From Paenibacillaceae bacterium (GTDB lineage Bacteria > Bacillota > Bacilli > Paenibacillales > Paenibacillaceae), in the NCBI GenBank assembly GCA_900766135.1, contig CAAFUF010000032.1, forward strand, positions 124,001 through 188,000: DNA of 64,000 nucleotides, read 5' to 3'. How positions within the stretch are numbered: position 1 is the stretch's first letter; every line of letters begins with the position of its first letter. Under the pieces are notes generated by a model. It saw only the letters and a program-made list of their open reading frames with translations, was not told the origin of the DNA and did no database searches. Below are positions 53,620 through 60,724 of the stretch, piece after piece. A program made the translations under genes and the position numbers.

Positions 53620-53648
53620 AGTATACAGGCATTGCCGCCCGCTGACAA
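53620..53648 (-). promoter_or_regulatory. Sigma-A promoter of rnpB
   Basis: Minus strand TTGTCA (53643-53648), 17 bases, TATACT (53620-53625), placing the start about 10 bases above helix P1. Confidence 0.8.
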
Positions 53649-53721
53649 GAGCGATTTGACGGTAAACCTGGCGTTTCCTGCCAGCATTGAAGACGTAGGT
53701 TTCGTTGCCGTCGCTCCCTTT

Positions 53722-54837
53722 TTACAGGAACCTGAACGGCTCGGTGTTGACCTGGGAAATGTGTACGCGGGTCGCGTATTTGTCCTCCGTCATTTTCTCG
53801 GTCAACCAGGCGGCTACGCGAGGTTTCATCATCTTCTCGGCGTTGTGTCCCGGGTCAACGATCGCGACCCCGGCCATCCAGGCATCCTGCGCGGTATGGT
53901 AATCCACGTCCCCGGTCACGAGCACGTCCGCCCCGCGAAACTGGGCGTTTCTCCAATACCGGCCACCCGAACCGCCCAAGACGGCAGCTTTGCGGACCGG
54001 CCGGTCCAGATCGCCGACGACCCGAACCATCGGCACATCCAGCCGCTCCTTGACCCGTTGCACAAAATCCCGCAGCGTAACCGGTTCCGTCAGCTTGCCG
54101 ACCCGGCCAAGACCGAAGGTGCGTCCCTTCAGGTCCATCGGGTACAAGTCATAAGCGACCTCTTCATAAGGATGCTGCTTCAGCATCGCTTGAATGACTT
54201 TGCTGCGCAGGCTGTGCGGCACGACCGTTTCGATGCGCACCTCTTCCACCCGCTCCAGCTTCCCCTCGGTCCCGATGAACGGATCGGTGCCTTCACCCGG
54301 TTTAAACGTCCCGTAGCCTTCGAGATTGAAGCTGCAATGGCTGTAGTTCCCGATATGGCCTGCGCCCGCATTCAGCATCGCCTTCCGCACCTGCTCGTGG
54401 TGGTCCTTCGGAACAAAGACGACGAGCTTGTACAAGTTGTCCGTATGAACGTCTTCGAGCGAACCGGAGCTTTCGATCCCCAAGGCTTCCGCCATCCAAT
54501 CGTTCATCCCGCCGTCCGTGACGTCGAGATTCGTATGGGCGATATACACGGCGATATCGTTCTTAATCAGCTTCTCATATACCTTGCCCATCGGCGTGTC
54601 GCTTTGCAAATGGGCCAGCGGGCGATAGATGATGGCATGATGGGCGACGATCAGGTCCACTTCCAGGGATATGGCCTCATCGACCACTTCCTCGTTAACG
54701 TCCAACGCCACCAACACGTTTCGAATCTCTTTCTGCAGGCTGCCCAGCTGGAGTCCGATTTTATCTCCCTCCATCGCTACATGCTTGGGAGCCAACTGCT
54801 CCACGTATTGCACTACAGTTTGTCCTTTGGCAAACAT
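53722..54837 (-). CDS. yqfO: Nif3-like dinuclear metal-centre protein YqfO
   Basis: A 371-residue protein of the NIF3/DUF34 family. The N-terminal metal domain has GLQLGSLQKEI, the double histidine VDLIVAHHAIIYRPL and HTNLDVTDGGMNDWMAE. A PII-like inserted domain (about 130-235) is present, as in YqfO. The C-terminal half has DVLVTGDVDYHTAQDAW and VDPGHNAEK. GTP cyclohydrolase-like annotations of relatives are unproven. It overlaps trmK by 25 bases, the usual trmK-yqfO pair. Confidence 0.92.
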   Translation of the reverse strand: MFAKGQTVVQYVEQLAPKHVAMEGDKIGLQLGSLQKEIRNVLVALDVNEEVVDEAISLEVDLIVAHHAIIYRPLAHLQSDTPMGKVYEKLIKNDIAVYIAHTNLDVTDGGMNDWMAEALGIESSGSLEDVHTDNLYKLVVFVPKDHHEQVRKAMLNAGAGHIGNYSHCSFNLEGYGTFKPGEGTDPFIGTEGKLERVEEVRIETVVPHSLRSKVIQAMLKQHPYEEVAYDLYPMDLKGRTFGLGRVGKLTEPVTLRDFVQRVKERLDVPMVRVVGDLDRPVRKAAVLGGSGGRYWRNAQFRGADVLVTGDVDYHTAQDAWMAGVAIVDPGHNAEKMMKPRVAAWLTEKMTEDKYATRVHISQVNTEPFRFL

Positions 54838-55571
54838 GCCAGCACCTCCTCAATCTGTTCCGACAGCCCGGCGAGCTCCGCTTCCTTCTGGCGAGACGCC
54901 TCCAGGGCCGACGAAGCAACCGACCGGCGAATGCCCTCCAGCTTGCGCAGTTCCGATTCCCATTTTGCGAGAAAGACTTCGTTTGGAGCCGCCGTTAATC
55001 TCGGCCCCATCATGAGCTGCAGTTCGCGGGTCAGACAGACCCTCCCATCCAGTTCACGTTCACGGTAGAGCTCGGCGTTTCGCTCCCCCGCATCGGGCCG
55101 GGCTTCGGCCATCATCACTTCGTAAATCTTGCCGTCTTCCTCCAGGATGGCCTCTTCGGCCAAATACCAATCGTGCTCAAGCAGCCAGCGGCGGACGAAT
55201 TCTCCGCCGACGTTCGGCTGCAGCACGAGCCGCTGGACGCCGGCCAGCTTCGCTTGGCCTTCGTCTAAAATCGAGACGATCAACGCGCCCCCCATTCCGG
55301 CGATCGTGATCGCGTCCACTTCGCCGGGAGCGATGACGGCAAGCCCGTCCCCTTTGCGGACGGAAATGCGCCCCGCCTCCCCGGCTTCGGCTACCTGGCG
55401 GCGCGCCGCCTCCAGCGGGCCGTCGTTCACTTCGCCGGCGACGGCGAAGGTCGCCCGCCCGCCGCGTACAGCGGCCACGGGCAACAGCGCGTGGTCCGAG
55501 CCGATATCGGCGAACCGGCACCCGGCCGGAAGCCAGTCGGCAATAAGCTGCAATCTAGCTGACAATTTCAT
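54813..55571 (-). CDS. trmK: tRNA (adenine-22-N1)-methyltransferase TrmK
   Basis: A 252-residue protein. The N-terminal Rossmann methyltransferase has the SAM motif CRFADIGSDHALLPVAAV, then AITIAGMGGALIVSIL, LVLQPNVGGEFVRRWL and a C-terminal coiled coil. It forms m1A22 in tRNA. The ATG at 55571 overlaps the upstream gene's stop (ATGA), deciding the start over the GTG-type frame to 55592. Next to yqfO and near rpoD, as in B. subtilis. Confidence 0.93.
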   Translation of the reverse strand: MKLSARLQLIADWLPAGCRFADIGSDHALLPVAAVRGGRATFAVAGEVNDGPLEAARRQVAEAGEAGRISVRKGDGLAVIAPGEVDAITIAGMGGALIVSILDEGQAKLAGVQRLVLQPNVGGEFVRRWLLEHDWYLAEEAILEEDGKIYEVMMAEARPDAGERNAELYRERELDGRVCLTRELQLMMGPRLTAAPNEVFLAKWESELRKLEGIRRSVASSALEASRQKEAELAGLSEQIEEVLACLPKDKL

Positions 55572-56398
55572 GAAGTCATCCACACCACCCATTTTTTACG
55601 TAGTCCAAACAAGAGAAGAAACGCCATCACAAGCTTTAGAAGAATCAACGCCGGCATTGCGGCAACCTCGGCGTCCCGCAACAGAAAAGCATCCGCTTCC
55701 GGCATGAACCACAACGATACGGAAACGGCGAGAAATACGGGAGCCATCGCCTTTAGCCGATGATGCCCCAGCCAGCTCAGCCAGAAAAAGATCGCAGCCA
55801 ACGGCAGCCAAAATACCTGAAGCATCCCCCAGGACGCGTCCGGGTTCGTTTGCCCGAGCAAAAATGCGTACAGCAGCATGCCGCAGGCAAAGCCGCAGTA
55901 ACTGATGATGCCGAACCGCAGCGCGTACCCCAAGACGAGCCAAACGAACCCGCAAAAAGCGATCAGCAGCGTCGTGCCGATGCCGGGCGGCCATCCCTGG
56001 ATGGCGATGATCCAGCTGCCGAAGCCAAGCAATAGCAAGCTCCCTAATCCAGCCATCGACATGGAGAACAGCCTTTTGTCGCGCCGATAATGAGCCGCAA
56101 GGCCATAACAGGCCGCCGAAAGCAGCAGGGTTACGGCGATTTGCAAACCCCAGGGAAAAACGTTAAAATAAAAAACAATAAAGAAAAAGAAGGAAATTAT
56201 TCCAAAAGAAAGGGACCATAGTTTCAGGCTTCCCTGTTGAATCAGTGTATTTAACGAGAAGCCTGGGCGGGATGACGATCCCTCGGTCTGGTCTTTATAT
56301 AGATTTTCCAGGAAATCGCAATATTGCTCGGGCAGCAGCCGGCTTCTCCGCCAATGATCGATTTCCTTCAGGATGATCTTGCGTTTCTCCTGATCCAA
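55568..56398 (-). CDS. Membrane protein of unknown function upstream of trmK
   Basis: A 276-residue protein. The first 55 residues are soluble with an N-terminal helix (DHWRRSRLLPEQYCDFLENLYKD) similar in style to DUF2157-type proteins. Some eight hydrophobic segments follow. TTG 56398 has AGAAGGTG seven bases upstream; an upstream frame to 56428 enters the repeat region and is rejected. It overlaps trmK by four bases and so is translationally coupled. In B. subtilis this place is occupied by cccA. No function can be assigned. Confidence 0.65.
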   Translation of the reverse strand: MDQEKRKIILKEIDHWRRSRLLPEQYCDFLENLYKDQTEGSSSRPGFSLNTLIQQGSLKLWSLSFGIISFFFFIVFYFNVFPWGLQIAVTLLLSAACYGLAAHYRRDKRLFSMSMAGLGSLLLLGFGSWIIAIQGWPPGIGTTLLIAFCGFVWLVLGYALRFGIISYCGFACGMLLYAFLLGQTNPDASWGMLQVFWLPLAAIFFWLSWLGHHRLKAMAPVFLAVSVSLWFMPEADAFLLRDAEVAAMPALILLKLVMAFLLLFGLRKKWVVWMTS

Positions 56399-56417
56399 CA
56401 GAACACCTTCTCCCAAG

Positions 56418-56592
56418 TGGTTGTTCAAAAAGTCATCTTTTGATCACGAAGCATAAGTAGAGAAGCAGATTCGACGTCGAATCTTGGATTCACCCGGGCC
56501 TTCCGCTGCTCACGTAGCCTCCAGCTACGTTGCGCTGCTCAGTCCCTAGCTTCATCCAACCTTCCCGGTGCTCCCAACCTGACTTTTTAAAC
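56418..56592. repeat. 170-bp repeat D1 with terminal inverted repeats
   Basis: GTTCAAAAAGTCA at 56423-56435 and TGACTTTTTAAAC at 56580-56592 are 13-base terminal inverted repeats with one mismatch. Inside is the perfect 16-base palindrome GATTCGACGTCGAATC. The left 91 bases are repeated at 56605-56695. It has the form of a small non-autonomous mobile element (MITE-like); no clear target duplication is seen. Confidence 0.7.
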
Positions 56593-56604
56593 TTCTTATT
56601 GAAA

Positions 56605-56695
56605 TGGTTGTTCAAAAAGTCAGCTTTAGTTCACGAAGCATAAGCACTGAAGCAGATTCGAGGTCGAATCTTGGATTCATCCGGGCCTTCCGCTG
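56605..56695. repeat. Truncated copy D2 of the 170-bp repeat
   Basis: It matches 56418-56508 base for base apart from a handful of substitutions, including TGGTTGTTCAAAAAGTCA at its left end, CACGAAGCATAAG and CGGGCCTTCCGCTG. It ends abruptly six bases before the four-palindrome element. Confidence 0.85.
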
Positions 56696-56700
56696 ACGGC

Positions 56701-56883
56701 TAACGGACACCAGAACCGTTATCGGCCAGTTTCTGAGCAGTTCCGAATTCTAACGGACTGAGGAGATCTTATTTCGGCCACAAGCAGCCAAATGAAAACA
56801 ATGGGAACCCAATAAGGTCTCTTGAGTCCGTTACAGCGGGAAATCGCCGGGAAATCGGCAAATAAGGTCTTTACGGTCCGTTA
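56701..56883. repeat. Four-palindrome intergenic element, copy C
   Basis: Units at 56701 and 56751 (forward) and 56811 and 56861 (reversed), each 23 bp and beginning TAACGGAC in its own orientation, start-to-start 50, 60 and 50, exactly as in copy B. Second and third units match at 20 of 23 positions as inverted copies. Confidence 0.88.
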
Positions 56884-56952
56884 TGGCCGCAAGCCACTAA
56901 ATTATAACATGCAGCAACAAGCGCTCTCTGGAAGAAACGGACATGTTGTTCA

Positions 56953-56988
56953 ACAAAAATGACCTTGCTGCTTGGCTGCAGAAGGTCA
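56953..56988 (-). terminator. Terminator of rpoD
   Basis: Minus strand TGACCTTCTGC pairs with GCAG-AAGGTCA (one bulge) over a 6-base loop, then TTTTTGTTG. Confidence 0.85.
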
Positions 56989-57007
56989 AAGTTGCAGGCG
57001 GTCACGC

Positions 57008-58132
57008 CTATTCGAGGAAGTCCTTCAGCCGCTTGCTGCGGCTAGGATGGCGCAGCTTGCGGAGCGCTTTAGCTTCGATTTGCCGGATTCTCTCCCGCGT
57101 TACGCCGAATACTTTCCCCACTTCTTCGAGGGTTCTCGTGCGTCCGTCGTCGAGTCCAAACCGCAGTCGGAGCACGTTCTCTTCGCGTTCCGTGAGCGTA
57201 TCAAGCACATCCTCCAGCTGTTCTTTCAGCAGCTCGTAAGCCGCTGCGTCCGCCGGAGCCAAGGCTTCCTGATCTTCGATAAAGTCGCCGAGGTGGGAGT
57301 CGTCTTCTTCCCCGATCGGCGTTTCCAGCGAAACCGGCTCTTGGGCGATCTTCATGATCTCCCGAACCTTCTCCACGCTAAGCTCCATCTCCGCTGCGAT
57401 TTCCTCCGGCGTAGGTTCGCGTCCCAGCTCTTGCAGCAGCTGCCGGGATACCCGAATCAGCTTGTTGATCGTTTCAACCATATGAACCGGGATCCGGATC
57501 GTTCTGGCTTGGTCGGCAATCGCCCGGGTAATGGCCTGGCGAATCCACCAGGTTGCATAGGTACTGAATTTGAAGCCTTTCTTGTGGTCGAATTTCTCCA
57601 CGGCTTTGATCAAGCCCATGTTGCCTTCCTGGATCAAGTCCAGGAACAGCATGCCGCGGCCGACATAACGCTTGGCGATGCTGACGACCAGCCGCAGGTT
57701 GGCTTCGGCCAAGCGGCGCTTGGCTTCTTCATCCCCGTTTTCGATCCGTTTGGCGAGCTCCATCTCGTCGTCCGCCGACAGCAGCGGTACGCGCCCGATC
57801 TCTTTCAGATACATCCGTACCGGGTCGTTGATCTTGATTCCCGGCGGAAGCGAGAGATCGTCATCGTAGTTGAAATCGTCACCGTCATGCGAGCCTTCTC
57901 CATCGCCGCGCCGGTGATCTTCGTCGCCGTCGCCTGTGACGTCGATGCCAAGATCGGCCAATTGTTCAAAAAACTCGTCCATTTGCTCGGGATCCTGATC
58001 GAAAGGCGAAAGCTTCTCCATAATTTCTTTATACGTTAAGGACGACCTTTTCTTCCCTTGTTCGATCAATTGATCCCGTACCTGCTCCAGCGTTAATTCC
58101 GTTTCTAGTTCAGTATGTTGGTCATTCGTCAT
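57008..58132 (-). CDS. rpoD: RNA polymerase primary sigma factor SigA (RpoD)
   Basis: A 374-residue housekeeping sigma factor. Region 1.1 and a short acidic linker precede region 1.2 (DPVRMYLKEIGRVPLLS), regions 2.1-2.4 (NLRLVVSIAKRYVGRGM, FKFSTYATWWIRQAITRAI), region 3, and region 4.2 (LEEVGKVFGVTRERIRQIEAKALRKLRH). ATG 58132 (MTNDQHTE) has GGAGGGAG upstream, so the longer frame to 58159 is rejected. It follows dnaG by 46 bases and is closed by its own terminator. Confidence 0.98.
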   Translation of the reverse strand: MTNDQHTELETELTLEQVRDQLIEQGKKRSSLTYKEIMEKLSPFDQDPEQMDEFFEQLADLGIDVTGDGDEDHRRGDGEGSHDGDDFNYDDDLSLPPGIKINDPVRMYLKEIGRVPLLSADDEMELAKRIENGDEEAKRRLAEANLRLVVSIAKRYVGRGMLFLDLIQEGNMGLIKAVEKFDHKKGFKFSTYATWWIRQAITRAIADQARTIRIPVHMVETINKLIRVSRQLLQELGREPTPEEIAAEMELSVEKVREIMKIAQEPVSLETPIGEEDDSHLGDFIEDQEALAPADAAAYELLKEQLEDVLDTLTEREENVLRLRFGLDDGRTRTLEEVGKVFGVTRERIRQIEAKALRKLRHPSRSKRLKDFLE

Positions 58133-58178
58133 ATCTGGCTCCCTCCTCCCTAGAAACATTACCGAAAGTCCGTTCGTC

Positions 58179-60002
58179 TTACTGTCTCTCTAGGGCAATA
58201 ATCTCACTTGCAATTTGCGCCGCACGCATAAAATCTCCAGCCCGTTCGGCCGATACCATTTCCTCTTTTTTGCGTTTGATCTGTTCGAGCAGCGGCACCT
58301 TCTGAATTTCGCGGATGCAATCGTCCAGCTCTTGCGTCGTCCATTCGGCCGGCGTATCCATCATCGCGATCGAAATGACCGTCTGCTCCAGCCGTTCATC
58401 CTGAAGCGAGGAAATGAAACGGCTAGCATCCGGGGTTTTGCCTTGCGCATAATAGGCGTATAGATAAGCGGCAATCGCCACATGATCTTCGATGTTAAAG
58501 TTCGTCCCTAGGCGTTCGCCTACATAACGGGACACCTCTTCGTCCTGCAGCATGAAAGAAAGCAGTCTCCGTTCCGCCGCATGAAAAGCGGGCAGCAACG
58601 TCGGCATGGATGCCTGCCCTTTTTTATGCCTACCATTATTCCACCTTTCGGGCTTATTATCCCCGGCATCTGCCTTTTTTTGCATAACCGTTCTCAGTTC
58701 GTTGCATTCCTGTTTCAAGCTGTCGAACGAGACCTGCAAATCGGCGGAGAGTTCCTTTAAATAAATCTCGCGTTCGCTGGGGGAAGAGAGCGCCGCAATA
58801 ATCGGCATCGCCTCTTTGATATACGCGATCTTTCCGTCTTCTTCTAGCAGTATATGGTTTTTTCTCAGATATATAAGCCTAAATTTGACGGAGGAAACTG
58901 CGCCGTCCAAAACTTGATGGCGGAACCGTTCGGCACCGTACTTCTGAATGAATTCGTCGGGATCCAGTCCTTCGCTGAGCAATGCGATTCTCACCTGAAA
59001 AAAACCTGCGCCTTCGAGAATCGGGATGCTCTTTAGCGCGGCAGCTTGCCCGGCGGAGTCGCCGTCATAGCAGACCAGCACTTCATCGGCCAGTCCCCTC
59101 AAGATGGCCGCATGGCTTTCCGTTAAAGCGGTCCCCATGGTGGCCACGCCGTTGTGAACCCCCGCTTCCCATGCGCTGATCACGTCGCCGTAACCTTCGA
59201 ACAGGACCACTTGGCCCGTCTTGCGTATCTCGTTCTTCGCTTGATGCAAATTGTAGAGAACTCGGCTTTTGGTAAACAGCTTGCTTTCCGGCGAGTTCAA
59301 ATATTTCGGTTGTCCGTCGCCAAGCACTCTTCCCGCAAACGCGATCACTTTGCCGCTTCGGTTGTGCAGCGGGAAAATGACCCGATCTCGGAAACGGTCC
59401 ACGAATCCGGAACCGTCTTGCCTGGACGAAAGCAATCCACCCTTCTCCATCGCTTCCAGACTAAACGATCGTTTGTCCAAAAACTGGACGAGCGTATCCC
59501 ATCTTGCGGGTGCATAACCGATCTGGAACGTGTCGATGGCTTTGTCGGTAAAGCCGCGGGATTTCAAATACTCCATCGCCGGCTTGCCGTATTCGGTGTT
59601 CTTCAGCAAGTAATGATAAAGCTTGGAGGACCATTCGTGGGCCTGCAGCAGCTCTTCCAACTCCCGGTTACGCGGTGTATCACCGTAACCCTTTCCCTTA
59701 TCCTCGTAAGGGATTTGCGCCTCTTCCGCCATGATTCTGACAGCCTCGGGAAAGGTTAATCCTTCGATTTCCATCCTGAATTTGATGGCGTTCCCGCCTT
59801 TGCCGCAGCCGTAACAATGGAAGATTTGGCGTTCGGGAGTGACCGTAAACGACGGGGTTTTCTCCGAATGGAACGGGCATAACCCCTTCATGTACTTCCC
59901 CTGTTTCGTTAGATGAACGTGCTTGCTGACCGTGTCGACGATATCGTGCTGACGCAGAACCGCCTCAATGACTTCCTCCGGAATGCCACGCCCGGTACTC
60001 AT
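58179..60002 (-). CDS. dnaG: DNA primase DnaG
   Basis: A 607-residue replication primase that lays RNA primers for DnaE/PolC. The zinc-binding domain has Cys42, His45, Cys63 and Cys66 (CPFHSEKTPSF, FHCYGCGKGG). The polymerase core has GFVDRFRDRVIFPLHN and the TOPRIM acidic residues Glu269 (LFEGYGDV), Asp313 and Asp315 (YDGDSAGQ). The C-terminal helicase-binding domain is about 465-607. ATG 60002 has AAGGTGAT seven bases upstream; ATG 60017 has none. Confidence 0.96.
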   Translation of the reverse strand: MSTGRGIPEEVIEAVLRQHDIVDTVSKHVHLTKQGKYMKGLCPFHSEKTPSFTVTPERQIFHCYGCGKGGNAIKFRMEIEGLTFPEAVRIMAEEAQIPYEDKGKGYGDTPRNRELEELLQAHEWSSKLYHYLLKNTEYGKPAMEYLKSRGFTDKAIDTFQIGYAPARWDTLVQFLDKRSFSLEAMEKGGLLSSRQDGSGFVDRFRDRVIFPLHNRSGKVIAFAGRVLGDGQPKYLNSPESKLFTKSRVLYNLHQAKNEIRKTGQVVLFEGYGDVISAWEAGVHNGVATMGTALTESHAAILRGLADEVLVCYDGDSAGQAAALKSIPILEGAGFFQVRIALLSEGLDPDEFIQKYGAERFRHQVLDGAVSSVKFRLIYLRKNHILLEEDGKIAYIKEAMPIIAALSSPSEREIYLKELSADLQVSFDSLKQECNELRTVMQKKADAGDNKPERWNNGRHKKGQASMPTLLPAFHAAERRLLSFMLQDEEVSRYVGERLGTNFNIEDHVAIAAYLYAYYAQGKTPDASRFISSLQDERLEQTVISIAMMDTPAEWTTQELDDCIREIQKVPLLEQIKRKKEEMVSAERAGDFMRAAQIASEIIALERQ

Positions 60003-60101
60003 CCAAATCACCTTCATCTTTCACGCGTGAGAATCATAAAATGTCAAAATCACCGACATTTCGATGTTCTCGGGTGACACGTAAATAGTAATTCGCTAAA
60101 A

Positions 60102-60551
60102 CTATACATTCTCCTGCAAACGCGACAAAAGTTTTGACAGCGCGTCCGTAAACCGCTCGCGGTCTTCGCCGGTAAACGGCTTCGGTCCTTTGCCGTGGTG
60201 ACCTGCCCGCCTTGCCTTTGCTTGATGATGGCGGCGTTCTAGCAAATAGTCGATATTGCCTGCATGGTAGACGTCGCCGCGCGGGGATAAACCGTAACAG
60301 GCTCTTGCGATCACCAATGCCGCCAGGCCGTAGTCCTGGGTCACGACGATATCGCCCTTCTCCACGTGGGCGGCGATATACAAATCCGCGCTTTGTCCGC
60401 TTCGGTCAACCTGAACGATTTCCACTCCCGGCCCCGGCTGTAAGACATGATCATATGAAGCCACCATTAGTACCGGTACGCCGAACCTGCCTGCCGTGTC
60501 GGCAATTTCCGCCTTGACCGGACAGGAATCCCCGTCGACGACGATCCGCAT
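60102..60551 (-). CDS. yqxD: YaiI/YqxD family (DUF188) protein
   Basis: A 149-residue protein beginning MRIVVDGDSCPVKAEIADTA, with DIVVTQDYGLAALVIA and a basic C-terminal RRHHQAKARRAGHHGKGPKPF. This is the DUF188 family, related to PIN/NYN-type nuclease folds by its spaced aspartates; no activity is proven. ATG 60551 sits eight bases after GGAGG. It is the gene before dnaG in B. subtilis too, which supports the name. Confidence 0.88.
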   Translation of the reverse strand: MRIVVDGDSCPVKAEIADTAGRFGVPVLMVASYDHVLQPGPGVEIVQVDRSGQSADLYIAAHVEKGDIVVTQDYGLAALVIARACYGLSPRGDVYHAGNIDYLLERRHHQAKARRAGHHGKGPKPFTGEDRERFTDALSKLLSRLQENV

Positions 60552-60589
60552 CCTCCATGCCTCCATGTAATACAATATAACCTCGAATC

Positions 60590-60640
60590 GGCTTAATCTA
60601 AACAAAGTTGAATCGAATCTAAACAAAGACGAGCCGAATC
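60590..60640. repeat. Two tandem 21-bp units before yqxD
   Basis: The 14-mer AATCTAAACAAAG plus flanking base recurs after 21 bases on the plus strand (about 60597 and 60618). It is upstream of yqxD. Local duplication; no role evident. Confidence 0.5.
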
Positions 60641-60667
60641 TTAGCGATTTTGCCGTTTAGCGATGGA

Positions 60668-60702
60668 TGGCTGACGGCAAGCCCTTCGCTTGCCGTCAGC
60701 CA
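60668..60702 (-). other. 15-bp perfect hairpin after glyS, no U-tract
   Basis: TGGCTGACGGCAAGC and GCTTGCCGTCAGCCA pair without mismatch over the loop CCTTC. Neither side has a run of T, so it is not a standard terminator. It lies in the 173-base glyS-yqxD gap, 23 bases past the glyS stop. Confidence 0.7.
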
Positions 60703-60724
60703 CACACTCGTTTTACTTCCTATA

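Larger units (their letters stand above)
56399..57007. other. 609-base repeat-rich region between the membrane-protein gene and rpoD
   Basis: Nothing coding is seen. In order it holds the 170-bp element D1 (56423-56592), a truncated copy D2 (56605-56695), the four-palindrome element C (56701-56883) and the rpoD terminator (56953-56988). A promoter for the downstream unit must also lie here but was not recognised. Confidence 0.7.

Noticed and set aside
53434..55068. Long plus-strand frame of 544 codons across rnpB, yqfO and trmK
   Set aside because: It opposes three well-supported genes, its protein matches no family and is rich in His/Arg/Pro as expected for an antisense reading of GC-rich genes.
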